Notes: generated by a model not told the origin, from the letters alone. A DNA stretch of 64,000 bases from Pseudideonella sakaiensis (GCF_001293525.1 NZ_BBYR01000001.1:62001-126000); one strand, 5' to 3'. Shown: positions 14,489-23,331, numbered from the stretch's first letter. Numbers and translations are program-made.

Positions 14489-15208
14489 ATGAGCACGACG
14501 AAGACCCTGCTGAAGATCAACGGCCTGAAGGTCGCGTACGGCGGCATCCAGGCCGTCAAGGGCGTGTCGCTGGAGGTCCGCGAGGGCGAGCTGGTGAGCC
14601 TGATCGGCGCCAACGGCGCCGGCAAGACGACGACGCTGAAGGCCGTCACCGGGCTGCAGCCGCTGGCCGCCGGCGACATCGAGTACCTCGGCCAGCCGAT
14701 CCGCGGCCGCGGCCCCTGGGAGCTGGTGCGCGAAGGGCTGGTGATGGTGCCCGAGGGCCGCGGCACCTTCACGCGCATGACCATCGTGGAGAACCTCCAG
14801 ATGGGCGCCTTCATCCGGAACGACCGAGAGGTCGACGCCGACATCGACAAGGTGTTCGCGATCTTTCCCCGCCTGAAGGAGCGGCGCAACCAGCTGGCCG
14901 GCACCATGTCCGGCGGCGAGCAGCAGATGCTCGCGATGGGCCGCGCGCTGATGGCGCGGCCCAAGGTGCTGCTGCTCGACGAGCCGTCGATGGGGCTGTC
15001 GCCGATCATGGTGGACAAGATCTTCGAGGTCGTCGCCGACATCCACGGCCGCGGCGTCACGGTGCTGCTGGTCGAGCAGAACGCCAGCCGCGCGCTCGGC
15101 CTGGCCAGCCGCGGCTACGTGATGGATTCGGGCGAGATCACGATGAGCGGCGAAGGCCGCGCGCTGCTCGACGACCCGAAGGTGCGCGCCGCCTACCTCG
15201 GCGAGTGA
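14489..15208 (+). CDS. livF: Branched-chain amino acid ABC transporter ATP-binding protein LivF
   Basis: A 239-residue second ATPase of the Liv importer, forming a heterodimer with LivG. It has Walker A GANGAGKTTTLKAVTG, a Q-loop region followed by LVMVPEGRGTFTRMTIVENLQMG, signature MSGGEQQMLAMGRALM and Walker B VLLLDEPSMGLSP. The start at 14489 (MSTTKTLLKINGLKVAYGG) is chosen because it begins just ahead of the ATPase fold; a longer open frame upstream overlaps livG. Confidence 0.95.
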   Translation: MSTTKTLLKINGLKVAYGGIQAVKGVSLEVREGELVSLIGANGAGKTTTLKAVTGLQPLAAGDIEYLGQPIRGRGPWELVREGLVMVPEGRGTFTRMTIVENLQMGAFIRNDREVDADIDKVFAIFPRLKERRNQLAGTMSGGEQQMLAMGRALMARPKVLLLDEPSMGLSPIMVDKIFEVVADIHGRGVTVLLVEQNASRALGLASRGYVMDSGEITMSGEGRALLDDPKVRAAYLGE

Positions 15209-15305
15209 GCGCGCGCCGGCAGCGGCCGGCATGCACCGCGGCGGTGCCCTTCGACCCGTGCCGGCGCTACGTGAAAACCACACGCCGAGCCTGGAGGGCG
15301 CTCCC

Positions 15306-15311
15306 TAGAAT
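15306..15311 (+). promoter_or_regulatory. Probable -10 element of tctBA
   Basis: TAGAAT followed by CCCCGG, 34 bases before the tctB GTG start, in the 136-base gap after livF. It is another copy of the window's recurring TAGAATCC motif. Confidence 0.5.
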
Positions 15312-15344
15312 CCCCGGCAATCTGATAACTGGCGGGGAGACGGT

Positions 15345-15809
15345 GTGAAGATCAAGAGTCAGCGGGACTTCGTTGCGGGGCTGATGTTCATCCTGGTGGG
15401 CATCGGCTTCGCGTTCGGTGCCACCAACTACTCGATGGGGAACTCGGCCCGGCCGGGCCCGGGCTACTTCCCGCTGCTGCTCAGCGTGATCCTCGCGATC
15501 CTCGGCTGCGTGGTGCTGTTCAAGTCGCTCACGATCGAGACCGAAGGCGGCGATCCGATCGGCGCCATCGCGTGGCGGCCGCTGCTGATCACCGTGGCCT
15601 CGATCATCGTCTATGGCGTGCTGCAGCCGCGGCTCGGCCTGTTCATCGCCGTGCCCGTGCTGATCGTGATGGTCAGCTTCGCCGGCGACGAGTTCAAGTG
15701 GATCGGTGTGCTGGCCAGTGCCGTCGTGCTGACCGTGTTCTCGTGGGCTGTGTTCGTCTACGGCCTGAACCTGACGATCCCGCTGTGGCCGACCATCTTC
15801 GGACAGTGA
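15345..15809 (+). CDS. tctB: Tripartite tricarboxylate transporter small subunit TctB
   Basis: A 154-residue membrane protein with four hydrophobic spans, the small subunit of a TTT-type secondary transporter for citrate-like carboxylates. Landmarks are RDFVAGLMFILVGIGFAFGA at the start and SARPGPGYFPLLL near residue 35, which is characteristic of TctB. It uses a GTG start preceded by GGGGAGA. It is followed 38 bases later by tctA. No periplasmic receptor (tctC/Bug) is adjacent. Confidence 0.9.
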   Translation: MKIKSQRDFVAGLMFILVGIGFAFGATNYSMGNSARPGPGYFPLLLSVILAILGCVVLFKSLTIETEGGDPIGAIAWRPLLITVASIIVYGVLQPRLGLFIAVPVLIVMVSFAGDEFKWIGVLASAVVLTVFSWAVFVYGLNLTIPLWPTIFGQ

Positions 15810-15847
15810 TCGCCACGTCGCCGCCACAGAACCACAGAGACTGAGAC

Positions 15848-17353
15848 ATGGACCTCCTCAACAACCTCGCGCTCGGCTTCGGCGTGGCCTTCACGCTGCA
15901 GAACCTGGCGTATGCCTTCCTCGGCTGCATTCTCGGCACCCTGATCGGCGTGCTGCCGGGCCTCGGCCCGGTGGCGACGATCGCGATGCTGCTGCCGTCG
16001 ATCTACGCGCTCGACGCGACGCCCGCGCTGATCATGCTGGCCGGCATCTACTACGGCGCCCAGTACGGCGGCTCCACCACCGCCATCCTGATCAACGTGC
16101 CCGGCGAGTCCTCGTCGGTGGTGACGGCGATCGACGGCTACCAGATGGCCCGCCAGGGCCGCGCCGGCCCGGCACTGGCCGCCGCCGGCCTCGGTTCCTT
16201 CTTCGCGGGTTGCGTCGGCACCATCGTGATCGCGGCCTTCGCGCCGCCGCTGACCGAGCTGGCCTTCAAGTTCGGCCCCGCCGAGTACTTCTCGCTGATG
16301 GTGCTCGGCCTGATCGGCGCGGTCGTGCTGGCGTCCGGTTCGCTGCTGAAGGCGATCTCGATGATCATCCTCGGGCTGCTGCTGGCCCAGATCAACACGG
16401 ACGTGATCTCGGGCACCGCGCGCTACAGCTTCGACATCCCGGAACTGACCGACGGCATCGGCTTCGTGACGATCGCGATGGGCGTGTTCGGCTTCGGCGA
16501 GATCATCGCGAACCTGGGCCAGCCGGCCGAGAACCGCGAGGTCTTCACGAAGGACGTGAAGGGCCTGTGGCCGACGCGCGAGGACTTCAAGCTCGCCTGG
16601 CCGGCGGTGGTGCGCGGCACGGCGCTCGGCTCGCTGCTCGGGGTGCTGCCGGGTGGCGGAGCCCTGCTGTCCTCCTTCGCCTCCTACACGATGGAGAAGA
16701 AGATGGCCGGCGACAAGGGTCGCTTCGGCAAGGGGGACATCCGCGGCGTGGCGGGCCCCGAGTCGGCCAACAACGCCGGCGCGCAGACCTCGTTCATCCC
16801 GATGCTGACGCTGGGCATCCCGCCGAACGCGGTGATGGCGCTGATGGTCGGTGCGATGACCATCAAGGACATCCAGCCGGGCCCGCAGGTGATGACCAGC
16901 AACCCGACGCTGTTCTGGGGCCTGATCGCGTCGATGTGGGTCGGCAACCTGATGCTGGTGATCCTGAACCTGCCGATGATCGGCATCTGGATCAAGCTGC
17001 TGACGGTGCCCTACCGCTACCTCTTCCCCGCGATCACGCTGTTCTGCTGCATCGGCGTCTACACGCTGAACAACAACAACTTCGACGTCTACATGACGGC
17101 CGCCTTCGCGGTGATCGGCTACATCTTCTACAAGCTCAGCTGCGAGGCCGCGCCGCTGCTGCTCGGCTTCATCCTCGGGCCGATGATGGAAGAGAACCTG
17201 CGGCGCGCGCTGCTGCTGTCGCGCGGCGACTGGAGCACCTTCGTCACGCGGCCGCTGTCGGCCGGCCTGCTGCTCGCCGCCGTGGCGATGATCGTGATCG
17301 TGATGCTGCCGTCGATCAAGAAGAAGCGCGAGGACGCCTTCCAGGAGGACTGA
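15848..17353 (+). CDS. tctA: Tripartite tricarboxylate transporter large subunit TctA
   Basis: A 501-residue membrane protein with about 11-12 hydrophobic spans, the main transporter subunit of a TTT system driven by an ion gradient. The two TctA signatures are visible: GVLPGLGPVATIAMLLP near 35-51 with GGSTTAILINVPGE near 78-91, and the related repeat GVLPGGGALLSS with SANNAGAQTSFIPMLTLGIPP. The receptor that would give it specificity is missing here; two unpaired Bug receptors lie at 45.5 and 48.2 kb. A perfect 30-base palindrome follows. Confidence 0.95.
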   Translation: MDLLNNLALGFGVAFTLQNLAYAFLGCILGTLIGVLPGLGPVATIAMLLPSIYALDATPALIMLAGIYYGAQYGGSTTAILINVPGESSSVVTAIDGYQMARQGRAGPALAAAGLGSFFAGCVGTIVIAAFAPPLTELAFKFGPAEYFSLMVLGLIGAVVLASGSLLKAISMIILGLLLAQINTDVISGTARYSFDIPELTDGIGFVTIAMGVFGFGEIIANLGQPAENREVFTKDVKGLWPTREDFKLAWPAVVRGTALGSLLGVLPGGGALLSSFASYTMEKKMAGDKGRFGKGDIRGVAGPESANNAGAQTSFIPMLTLGIPPNAVMALMVGAMTIKDIQPGPQVMTSNPTLFWGLIASMWVGNLMLVILNLPMIGIWIKLLTVPYRYLFPAITLFCCIGVYTLNNNNFDVYMTAAFAVIGYIFYKLSCEAAPLLLGFILGPMMEENLRRALLLSRGDWSTFVTRPLSAGLLLAAVAMIVIVMLPSIKKKREDAFQED

Positions 17354-17389
17354 ACCGCCGCTGCCTGGGCAGGTCCCGGGCGCGATCCG

Positions 17390-17424
17390 GACCAAGGAGC
17401 CCCGCGGGGCTCCTTGGTCGTTTC
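17390..17424 (+). terminator. Terminator after tctA
   Basis: A perfect 30-base inverted repeat at 17390-17419 (arms GACCAAGGAGCCCC and its complement) lies 36 bases after the tctA stop and is followed by GTTTC. The T-tract is short, but the hairpin is very stable and may act in both directions. Confidence 0.65.
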
Positions 17425-17497
17425 GGGCGCCTGCCGTCAGCGTGCCCAGCCCATCGCCGTGCCGCGCTTGGCGCCTGCAGGCGGCGCGGCCCCTGCC

Positions 17498-17503
17498 TAG
17501 AAT
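17498..17503 (+). promoter_or_regulatory. Probable -10 element of ggt
   Basis: CCTAGAATCCGGG, with TAGAAT ending 28 bases before the ggt ATG. It shares the TAGAATCC motif with tctB and livH. Confidence 0.5.
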
Positions 17504-17531
17504 CCGGGCTCCCCATCTCGGAACCGCCGCC

Positions 17532-19151
17532 ATGACCTCGCCCTTCGACTGGACCTCCGGCTACCCCAGCCAGCGCCTGCCGGTGTTCGGCCGCAACGTG
17601 GTGGCGACCTCGCACCCGCTGGCCGCCCAGGCCGGGCTGCGGATGCTGATGAACGGTGGCAATGCGGTCGATGCCGCGGTGGCGGCGGCCGCGGTGATGA
17701 CCATCGTCGAGCCGGTCAGCAACGGCCTTGGCTCGGATGCCTTCTGCATCCTGTGGGACGGCCAGCGCCTGCACGGCCTGAACGCCAGCGGGCGGGCGCC
17801 GCAGGCCTGGACACCCGACTACTTCCGCCGCAAGTACGGCGCCGACGGTCGCCACCCGCCGCAGCGCGGCTGGGACAGCGTCACCGTGCCCGGGGCGGTC
17901 GCCAGCTGGGCGGCGCTCAGCGAGCGCTTCGGCCGCCTGCCCTTCGCCGACCTGATGGCGCCCGCGATCGAGGTGGCCGAGCGCGGTTACGCGGTGCCGG
18001 TGATCGTGCAGCAGAAGTGGGCCGCGGCCGCCGCCATCCTGGCCGACCAGCCGGGCTATGCCGAGGCCTTCATGCCGCATGGCCGCGCGCCGGCGGTGGG
18101 CGAGCGCTTCGCGCTGCCGGGCGCGGCACGCAGCCTGCGCCTGATCGCCGAGAGCCGCGGCGAGGCCTATTACCGCGGCGAAATCGCCGAGGCCGCGGCG
18201 CGCCATGCCGCCGCGCACGGCGGGGCCGTGACCGCCGCCGACTTCGCCGCCTACCGCCCGGAATGGGTCGAGCCCATCGGCCGCGACTACCGCGGCCACA
18301 CCCTGCACGAGATCCCGCCGAACGGGCAGGGCATCGCCGCGCTGATCGCGCTGGGCATCCTCGACCAGTTCGACGTCGCGGGCCTGCCGGTCGACGGCGT
18401 CGACTCCCAGCACCTGCAGATCGAGGCCATGAAGCTGGCCTTCGCCGACGTCTACCGCTACGTGGCCGAGCCCGCGAGCATGACGGTCACCGCGGCCCAG
18501 CTGCTCGACGACGGCTACCTGCGCGAACGCGCGAAGCTGATCGACCCGCGCCGCGCGCAGGACTTCGGCGCCGGCAACCCGGTGAAAGGCGGCACCATCT
18601 ACCTGACCGCGGCCGACGAGCAGGGGATGATGGTCAGCTTCATCCAGAGCAACTACATGGGCTTCGGCTCGGGCGTGGTGGTGCCCGGCTACGGCCTGTC
18701 GATGCAGAACCGCGGCCACGCCTTCAGCCTCGACCCGGCCAGCCCGAACGGCGTCGCGCCGGGCAAGCGGCCCTTCCACACCATCATCCCGGCCTTCCTG
18801 ACGCGCGACGGCCAGCCGGTGATGAGCTACGGCGTGATGGGCGCGAACATGCAGCCGCAGGGCCACCTGCAGACCCTGGTGCGCATGCTCGACTACCGCC
18901 AGCACCCGCAGGCCGCCTGCGATGCGCCGCGCTGGCGCTACAACGCGGGGGTCGAGATCAACGTCGAGCAGGCGATGGCGCCGGCCACCGTGGCCGGGCT
19001 GCTCGAGCGCGGCCACCGCGTCGAGGTGATCAACGACAGCTACCAGGACTTCGGCGCCGGCCAGTTCATCTGGCGCCTCGGCGATCCGTCCGTCGAAGGC
19101 TACGTGGCCGCCAGCGACCCCCGGCGCGACGGCGCGGCGGTCGCGTTTTGA
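17532..19151 (+). CDS. ggt: Gamma-glutamyltransferase family protein
   Basis: A 539-residue Ntn-hydrolase of the gamma-glutamyltranspeptidase family, which cleaves gamma-glutamyl bonds (glutathione and analogues) or, in related members, acyl amides. The proenzyme is expected to cut itself before the Thr of NPVKGGTIYLTAADEQG near residues 350-366. Other family marks are GGNAVDAAVAAAAVMTIVEP near 36-55 and the closing SYGVMGANMQPQGHLQ. No signal peptide is seen, so it is probably cytoplasmic, unlike E. coli Ggt. The stop codon overlaps the TTG start of the next gene. Substrate cannot be read from the sequence. Confidence 0.88.
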   Translation: MTSPFDWTSGYPSQRLPVFGRNVVATSHPLAAQAGLRMLMNGGNAVDAAVAAAAVMTIVEPVSNGLGSDAFCILWDGQRLHGLNASGRAPQAWTPDYFRRKYGADGRHPPQRGWDSVTVPGAVASWAALSERFGRLPFADLMAPAIEVAERGYAVPVIVQQKWAAAAAILADQPGYAEAFMPHGRAPAVGERFALPGAARSLRLIAESRGEAYYRGEIAEAAARHAAAHGGAVTAADFAAYRPEWVEPIGRDYRGHTLHEIPPNGQGIAALIALGILDQFDVAGLPVDGVDSQHLQIEAMKLAFADVYRYVAEPASMTVTAAQLLDDGYLRERAKLIDPRRAQDFGAGNPVKGGTIYLTAADEQGMMVSFIQSNYMGFGSGVVVPGYGLSMQNRGHAFSLDPASPNGVAPGKRPFHTIIPAFLTRDGQPVMSYGVMGANMQPQGHLQTLVRMLDYRQHPQAACDAPRWRYNAGVEINVEQAMAPATVAGLLERGHRVEVINDSYQDFGAGQFIWRLGDPSVEGYVAASDPRRDGAAVAF

Positions 19152-20083
19152 GCGCGGCGCCGGCCGGCGGCCGGTCGCCCGCGGCCCTGCCGCTGGCCGG
19201 TGTCGCGCTCGCCTTCGCCGGCTCGATCGCGTTCTCCGGCAAGGCGATCATCGTCAAGCTCGCCTACCGCCATGGCGTCGACGCGGTGACGCTGATCATG
19301 TACCGCATGCTGTTCTCGCTGCCGCTGTTCCTGGCGATCGCCTGGTGGGCGGGGCGCGGCCGGCCGCCGCTGTCCTGGCGCGACCGGGGCATGGTGGCGA
19401 TGCTCGGCTTCACCGGCTACTACCTGGCCAGCTTCCTCGACTTCGTCGGCCTGCAGTACGTCAGCGCGAGCCTCGAGCGGCTGATCCTCTACCTGAACCC
19501 GACGCTGGTGCTGCTGCTCGGCTGGCTGTTGATGCGCACGCCGGTCACGGCCAGGCAGGGCCGTGCGCTGGCCGTCAGCTACGCCGGCATGCTGCTGGTC
19601 TTCGGCCACGAGCTGACGCTGTCCGGGCCCCACGTGGCGCTCGGTGCGGCGCTGGTCTTCGGCAGCGCGCTCAGCTATGCCGTCTACCTGATCTATTCGG
19701 GCAGCGAGGTGAAGCGCCTGGGTGCACTGCGCCTGACCGGGCTCGCGAGCAGCGTGGCCTGCGTGCTGTGCCTGCTGCAGTTCATCGTGCTGCGCCCGCT
19801 CGCCGCCGCGCAGGTGGCCACCCCGGTGCTGTGGCTGTCGCTGGCCAACGCGCTGGTGTGCACCGTGGCGCCCGTGCTGATGGTGATGATGGCGATCGAG
19901 CGGCTCGGCGCCGCCGCCACCGCGCAGATCGGCATGGTCGGCCCGCTGTCGACCATCCTGCTCGGCGTCTGGCTGCTCGGCGAGCCCTTCACGCCCTGGG
20001 TGCTGGCCGGCACCGTGCTGGTGCTGGCGGGCATCTGGCTGCTGGCGCGGGCGCCGCGCCCGGCCCCCTTGGCGGCGGCCTGA
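19148..20083 (+). CDS. EamA/DMT-family transporter
   Basis: A 311-residue inner-membrane protein with about ten hydrophobic spans in two EamA repeats (residues 15-150 and 165-300), typical of drug/metabolite exporters. The start is placed at TTG 19148 because no ATG or GTG occurs before the first membrane span, and the TTG overlaps the ggt stop (TTGA), implying translational coupling. Landmarks are GSIAFSGKAIIVKLAYRHGV and LERLILYLNPTLVLLLG. The link to ggt suggests export of an amino acid or peptide-type product, but this is inference. Confidence 0.85.
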   Translation: MSAAPAGGRSPAALPLAGVALAFAGSIAFSGKAIIVKLAYRHGVDAVTLIMYRMLFSLPLFLAIAWWAGRGRPPLSWRDRGMVAMLGFTGYYLASFLDFVGLQYVSASLERLILYLNPTLVLLLGWLLMRTPVTARQGRALAVSYAGMLLVFGHELTLSGPHVALGAALVFGSALSYAVYLIYSGSEVKRLGALRLTGLASSVACVLCLLQFIVLRPLAAAQVATPVLWLSLANALVCTVAPVLMVMMAIERLGAAATAQIGMVGPLSTILLGVWLLGEPFTPWVLAGTVLVLAGIWLLARAPRPAPLAAA

Positions 20084-20121
20084 GCCTGCCGCCGTCCTCG
20101 ACCCCCGACTCGGAGAACGCA

Positions 20122-20901
20122 ATGGACCTCGGCATCCGCGGCAAATGGGCGCTTGTCTGCGCCGCCAGCAAGGGCCTCGGCAAGGGCTGCGCCGCGGCGC
20201 TGGCGGCCGAAGGCGTGCACCTCGTGATCACTGCGCGCGGTGCCGAGGCGCTCGAGGCCACGGCCGCCGAATTGCGCGCGCTCGGCGGCGGCGAGGTGCG
20301 CGCGGTGGCCGGCGACATCGCCACGCCGCAGGGCCGCGCCGATGCGCTGGCCGCCTGCCCGCAGGTCGACATCCTGGTGAACAACGCCGGCGGGCCGCCG
20401 CCCGGTGATTTCCGCCAGTGGGACCGCGAGGCCTGGATCCGCGCACTGGACGCCAACATGCTGGCGCCGATCGAGCTGATCAAGGCGACGGTGGACCCGA
20501 TGATGGCGCGCGGCTTCGGCCGCATCGTCAACATCACCTCGGCGGCCGTGAAGGCGCCGATCGACGTGCTCGGCCTGAGCAACGGCGCGCGCAGCGGCCT
20601 GACCGGCTTCGTGGCCGGGCTGTCGCGCCAGACCATCCGCCGCGGCGTGACGATCAACGGCCTGCTGCCCGGCCCCTTCGCGACCGACCGCCTCGCGGCG
20701 ACCATGGCCGGCGTGGCCCGCGCGCGCGGCATCCCGGTGGAGGAGGCGCTGGCCGAGCGGGCCGCGGCCTCGCCGGCGGGCCGGTTCGGCACCGCGCAGG
20801 AGTTCGGCGCGGTCTGCGCCTTCCTGTGCAGTGCCCATGCCGGCTACATCACCGGGCAGAACTGGCTGCTCGACGGCGGGGCCTACCCGGGCACCTTCTA
20901 G
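20122..20901 (+). CDS. Atypical SDR-family protein lacking the catalytic Tyr-Lys pair
   Basis: A 259-residue Rossmann-fold protein of the short-chain dehydrogenase family. It keeps the nucleotide-binding start (CAASKGLGKG at 13-22), NNAG at 87-90 and the catalytic Ser140, but the YxxxK motif is replaced by S153-N-G-A-R157 in LGLSNGARSGLTG. It therefore cannot work by the standard SDR mechanism. Proteins with this change form a recognisable side branch annotated as 3-oxoacyl-ACP-reductase-like. It lies 38 bases after the EamA gene and may be in the ggt operon. Function unknown. Confidence 0.88.
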   Translation: MDLGIRGKWALVCAASKGLGKGCAAALAAEGVHLVITARGAEALEATAAELRALGGGEVRAVAGDIATPQGRADALAACPQVDILVNNAGGPPPGDFRQWDREAWIRALDANMLAPIELIKATVDPMMARGFGRIVNITSAAVKAPIDVLGLSNGARSGLTGFVAGLSRQTIRRGVTINGLLPGPFATDRLAATMAGVARARGIPVEEALAERAAASPAGRFGTAQEFGAVCAFLCSAHAGYITGQNWLLDGGAYPGTF

Positions 20902-20921
20902 GCCGCGCCGATCCGCGGCGC

Positions 20922-21836
20922 TCAGCGCGCGCGCGAGGTCACCGCGATGCCGGCGGCGATCAGCGCGAAGGCCGCGAGGTGGAACCAGCGCGGCGGCTCG
21001 CCCAGCAGCAGGGCCTGCAGGATGCCGGCGAAGACGGGCGTCAGGTTGGTGAAGAAGGCCGCCGTCGCCGGACCGGCCTCGGCCACCCCGCGGCCCCAGC
21101 AGTAGTAGGCCGCGAGCGACGGGCCGAGCACGATGAAGGCCAGTGCGGCGGCCACGCCCGCCGACGGCTGCCAGGCCACCGGATGCACGACCGCCTCGAC
21201 GCCCGCGGCCGCCGACGCCCAGGCCAGGCCGAACAGCACCTGCACGAACAGGAACTCGGCCCAGTGCCAGGCCGGCCGGGCCTCGCCCTGCATCGAGGGC
21301 GGCGGCTTGGCCAGCATCCAGCTGTAGAAGGCCCAGGAGGCGGTGGCCGCGAGCATCAGCAGGTCGCCCGGTACCAGCCGCACCTGCAGCAGCCGCTCCA
21401 GGTGGCCCTGGGACAGCACCAGCGCCACGCCGCCCAGCGACAGCACGGCGCCGCCCAGCTGCGCGCGGCGCGGCCGCACGCCGAAGCACAGCGCGCCGAC
21501 CGCGAGCATCCACACCGGCATGCTGGAGGCGATCAGCGTGATGTTCAGCGGCGTCGAGGTCTGCACCGCCATGTACTGCAGCGCGTTGTAGGTGCCCACG
21601 CCGGCCAGGCCGAGCAGCGCGAGGTGGCCGGCACGCGCCCGCAACACCCCGGGCTGCCGCAGCACGCGCCAGCCGAAGGGCAGCAGCAGCAGCGCCACCA
21701 GCGCCCAGCGCACGGCGTTCAGCCCGACCGGCGGCACCTGGCCGACCAGCAGGCGGCCGACCACCGCGTTGCCGGCCCACATCAGCGGGGGCACGGTCAG
21801 CAGCAGCGCCGTGCGCAGCCCGAGCCGCGCGGTCAT
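20922..21836 (-). CDS. EamA/DMT-family transporter
   Basis: A 304-residue inner-membrane protein with ten hydrophobic spans in two EamA repeats. Landmarks are PPLMWAGNAVVGRLLVGQVPP near the start and FFTNLTPVFAGILQALLLGE in the second repeat, a common form of the DMT exporters related to YdcZ/RhaT-like proteins. The ATG at 21836 overlaps the stop of the DUF2007 gene (ATGA). It converges with the SDR gene, leaving only 20 bases between the stops. Substrate unknown. Confidence 0.9.
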   Translation of the reverse strand: MTARLGLRTALLLTVPPLMWAGNAVVGRLLVGQVPPVGLNAVRWALVALLLLPFGWRVLRQPGVLRARAGHLALLGLAGVGTYNALQYMAVQTSTPLNITLIASSMPVWMLAVGALCFGVRPRRAQLGGAVLSLGGVALVLSQGHLERLLQVRLVPGDLLMLAATASWAFYSWMLAKPPPSMQGEARPAWHWAEFLFVQVLFGLAWASAAAGVEAVVHPVAWQPSAGVAAALAFIVLGPSLAAYYCWGRGVAEAGPATAAFFTNLTPVFAGILQALLLGEPPRWFHLAAFALIAAGIAVTSRAR

Positions 21837-22144
21837 TGCACCGGCGGCATCGCCGCGCCGCAGTTCCAGCATTGCTCGAAGGGCCCGTCGATGATCTCGC
21901 CGCAGCCGCGGCAGGCCCAGTGGCGCGCGGGCGGGTGGCGGAAGGCCTCGAGCATCGTCCGCGCCTCGTCGCAGCGCGAGGCATCGTCGATCCAGAGCTC
22001 GGGCTGCGCCTGGTCCGGCGGCAGCTCCCCGGCGATGCTGCCGGCGTGGGCGCGCTGCACGCGGGTGGCGATGCCGGCCTGGGTCAGCCAGTCGGCCCAC
22101 AGCGTGGCCAGGGCCAGGTTGGGGGCGGTGAGCAGGCGGCGCAT
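21833..22144 (-). CDS. DUF2007-type protein with C-terminal zinc ribbon
   Basis: A 103-residue protein. Residues 1-70 look like the DUF2007 (putative signal-transducing) fold: MRRLLTAPNLALATLWADWL, then GIATRVQRAHAGSIAGELP, then a final helix. Residues 76-96 form a zinc ribbon with two CxxC pairs, C78-x-x-C81 and C92-x-x-C95. It is cytoplasmic and its function is not established. It overlaps the EamA exporter gene by four bases, so the two are probably co-translated. Divergent from the quinone oxidoreductase gene, with 167 bases between. Confidence 0.85.
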   Translation of the reverse strand: MRRLLTAPNLALATLWADWLTQAGIATRVQRAHAGSIAGELPPDQAQPELWIDDASRCDEARTMLEAFRHPPARHWACRGCGEIIDGPFEQCWNCGAAMPPVQ

Positions 22145-22269
22145 CGGGAACGGGGAACGGGGGCGGGGCTGCGGCGCGGCCTGCAGGCTGCCGCAAAGGC
22201 TGGCACGATACCGCAGTTCGACGCACGCCGTCGGCCGCCGGGCCGGCCGCGGCGCGTCCCGCGCCGAAG

Positions 22270-22301
22270 CGACACCGACTCCGACACCGATACGACACCG
22301 A
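22270..22301. repeat. Three short direct repeats upstream of the quinone oxidoreductase
   Basis: CGACACCGA occurs at 22270-22278, 22282-22290 and 22293-22301, one to three bases apart. It ends just before the GAGGAGA ribosome binding site of the next gene. It could be a slippage repeat or a protein-binding cluster. Confidence 0.7.
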
Positions 22302-22311
22302 GGAGACCCCC

Positions 22312-23331
22312 ATGGCCGACACCGCGCCCCCGATCGCCCACACCACCACGGCCCGCACCGTCCGCGTCGAACAACCCGGCGGCGCCGACCAGCTGCGCGT
22401 CGTCGAGCTGCCGGTCGGCGAGCCCGGGCCGGGCCAGATCCGCATCCGCCACACCGCCTGCGGCCTGAACTACATCGACGTCTACCAGCGCAGCGGGCTG
22501 TACCCGCTGCCGATGCCGCTGTCGCTGGGCATGGAGGCGGCCGGCGTGGTCGAGGCGGTCGGCGAGGGCGTGACGCACCTGAAGCCCGGCGACCGGGCGG
22601 CCTATGCGAGCCAGCCGCCGGGCGCCTATGCCGATGCGCGCGTGATGCCGGCCACCGCCGTCGTGCGCCTGCCCGACGACATCGACGACGAGACCGGCGC
22701 GGCGATGATGCTGAAGGGCCTGACCGCCCAGTACCTGCTCAAGGGCACGCTGCCCGCCGGCGGCCTCGCGGCCGGGGACGCGGTGCTGTTCCATGCGGCC
22801 GCCGGCGGTGTCGGGCTGATCGCCTGCCAGTGGGCGCGCGCGCTGGGCCTGCAGCTGATCGGCACGGCCGGCACCGACGAGAAGTGCCGCCTGGCGCTGG
22901 AGCATGGCGCCAGCCACGCGATCAACTACCGCCGCGAGGACTTCGTCGCCCGGGTCAAGGACATCACCGGCGGGCGCGGCGTGAAGGTGGTCTACGACTC
23001 GGTGGGCGCCGACACCTACCTGCGCTCGCTCGACTGCCTGCAGCCCTTCGGGCTGGCCGTCAACTTCGGCAACGCCTCCGGCAAGGTGCCGCCGATCGAC
23101 CTCGGGCTGCTGGCAGCCAAGGGCTCGCTCTACGCGACGCGGCCCACGCTGTTCACCCACATCGCCACCCGCGAGCGCACGCAGGCGATGGCCGACGACC
23201 TGTTCGCGGTGGTGCGCAGCGGCCAGGTGCGCATCCCGATCGCGCAGCGCTTCGCGCTGACCGAGGTCGCCGACGCGCACCGGGCGCTGGAGGCGCGCGA
23301 GACCACGGGCTGCACGGTGCTGCTGCCCTGA
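22312..23331 (+). CDS. Quinone oxidoreductase (zinc-independent MDR family)
   Basis: A 339-residue protein of the zeta-crystallin/QOR branch of medium-chain reductases, which reduces quinones with NADPH. The GroES-like N-terminal half has CGLNYIDVYQRSGLYPLP and the Rossmann half has FHAAAGGVGLIACQWARALG near residues 160-180. It lacks the cysteine-rich structural-zinc lobe and catalytic-zinc ligands of alcohol dehydrogenases. A strong GAGGAGA site precedes the ATG. It is monocistronic and convergent with lspA. Substrate specificity is inferred from the family. Confidence 0.92.
   Translation: MADTAPPIAHTTTARTVRVEQPGGADQLRVVELPVGEPGPGQIRIRHTACGLNYIDVYQRSGLYPLPMPLSLGMEAAGVVEAVGEGVTHLKPGDRAAYASQPPGAYADARVMPATAVVRLPDDIDDETGAAMMLKGLTAQYLLKGTLPAGGLAAGDAVLFHAAAGGVGLIACQWARALGLQLIGTAGTDEKCRLALEHGASHAINYRREDFVARVKDITGGRGVKVVYDSVGADTYLRSLDCLQPFGLAVNFGNASGKVPPIDLGLLAAKGSLYATRPTLFTHIATRERTQAMADDLFAVVRSGQVRIPIAQRFALTEVADAHRALEARETTGCTVLLP

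Noticed and set aside
22270-22301. Short repeats considered as a CRISPR array
   Set aside because: Units are nine bases with spacers of one to three bases and there are no cas genes.
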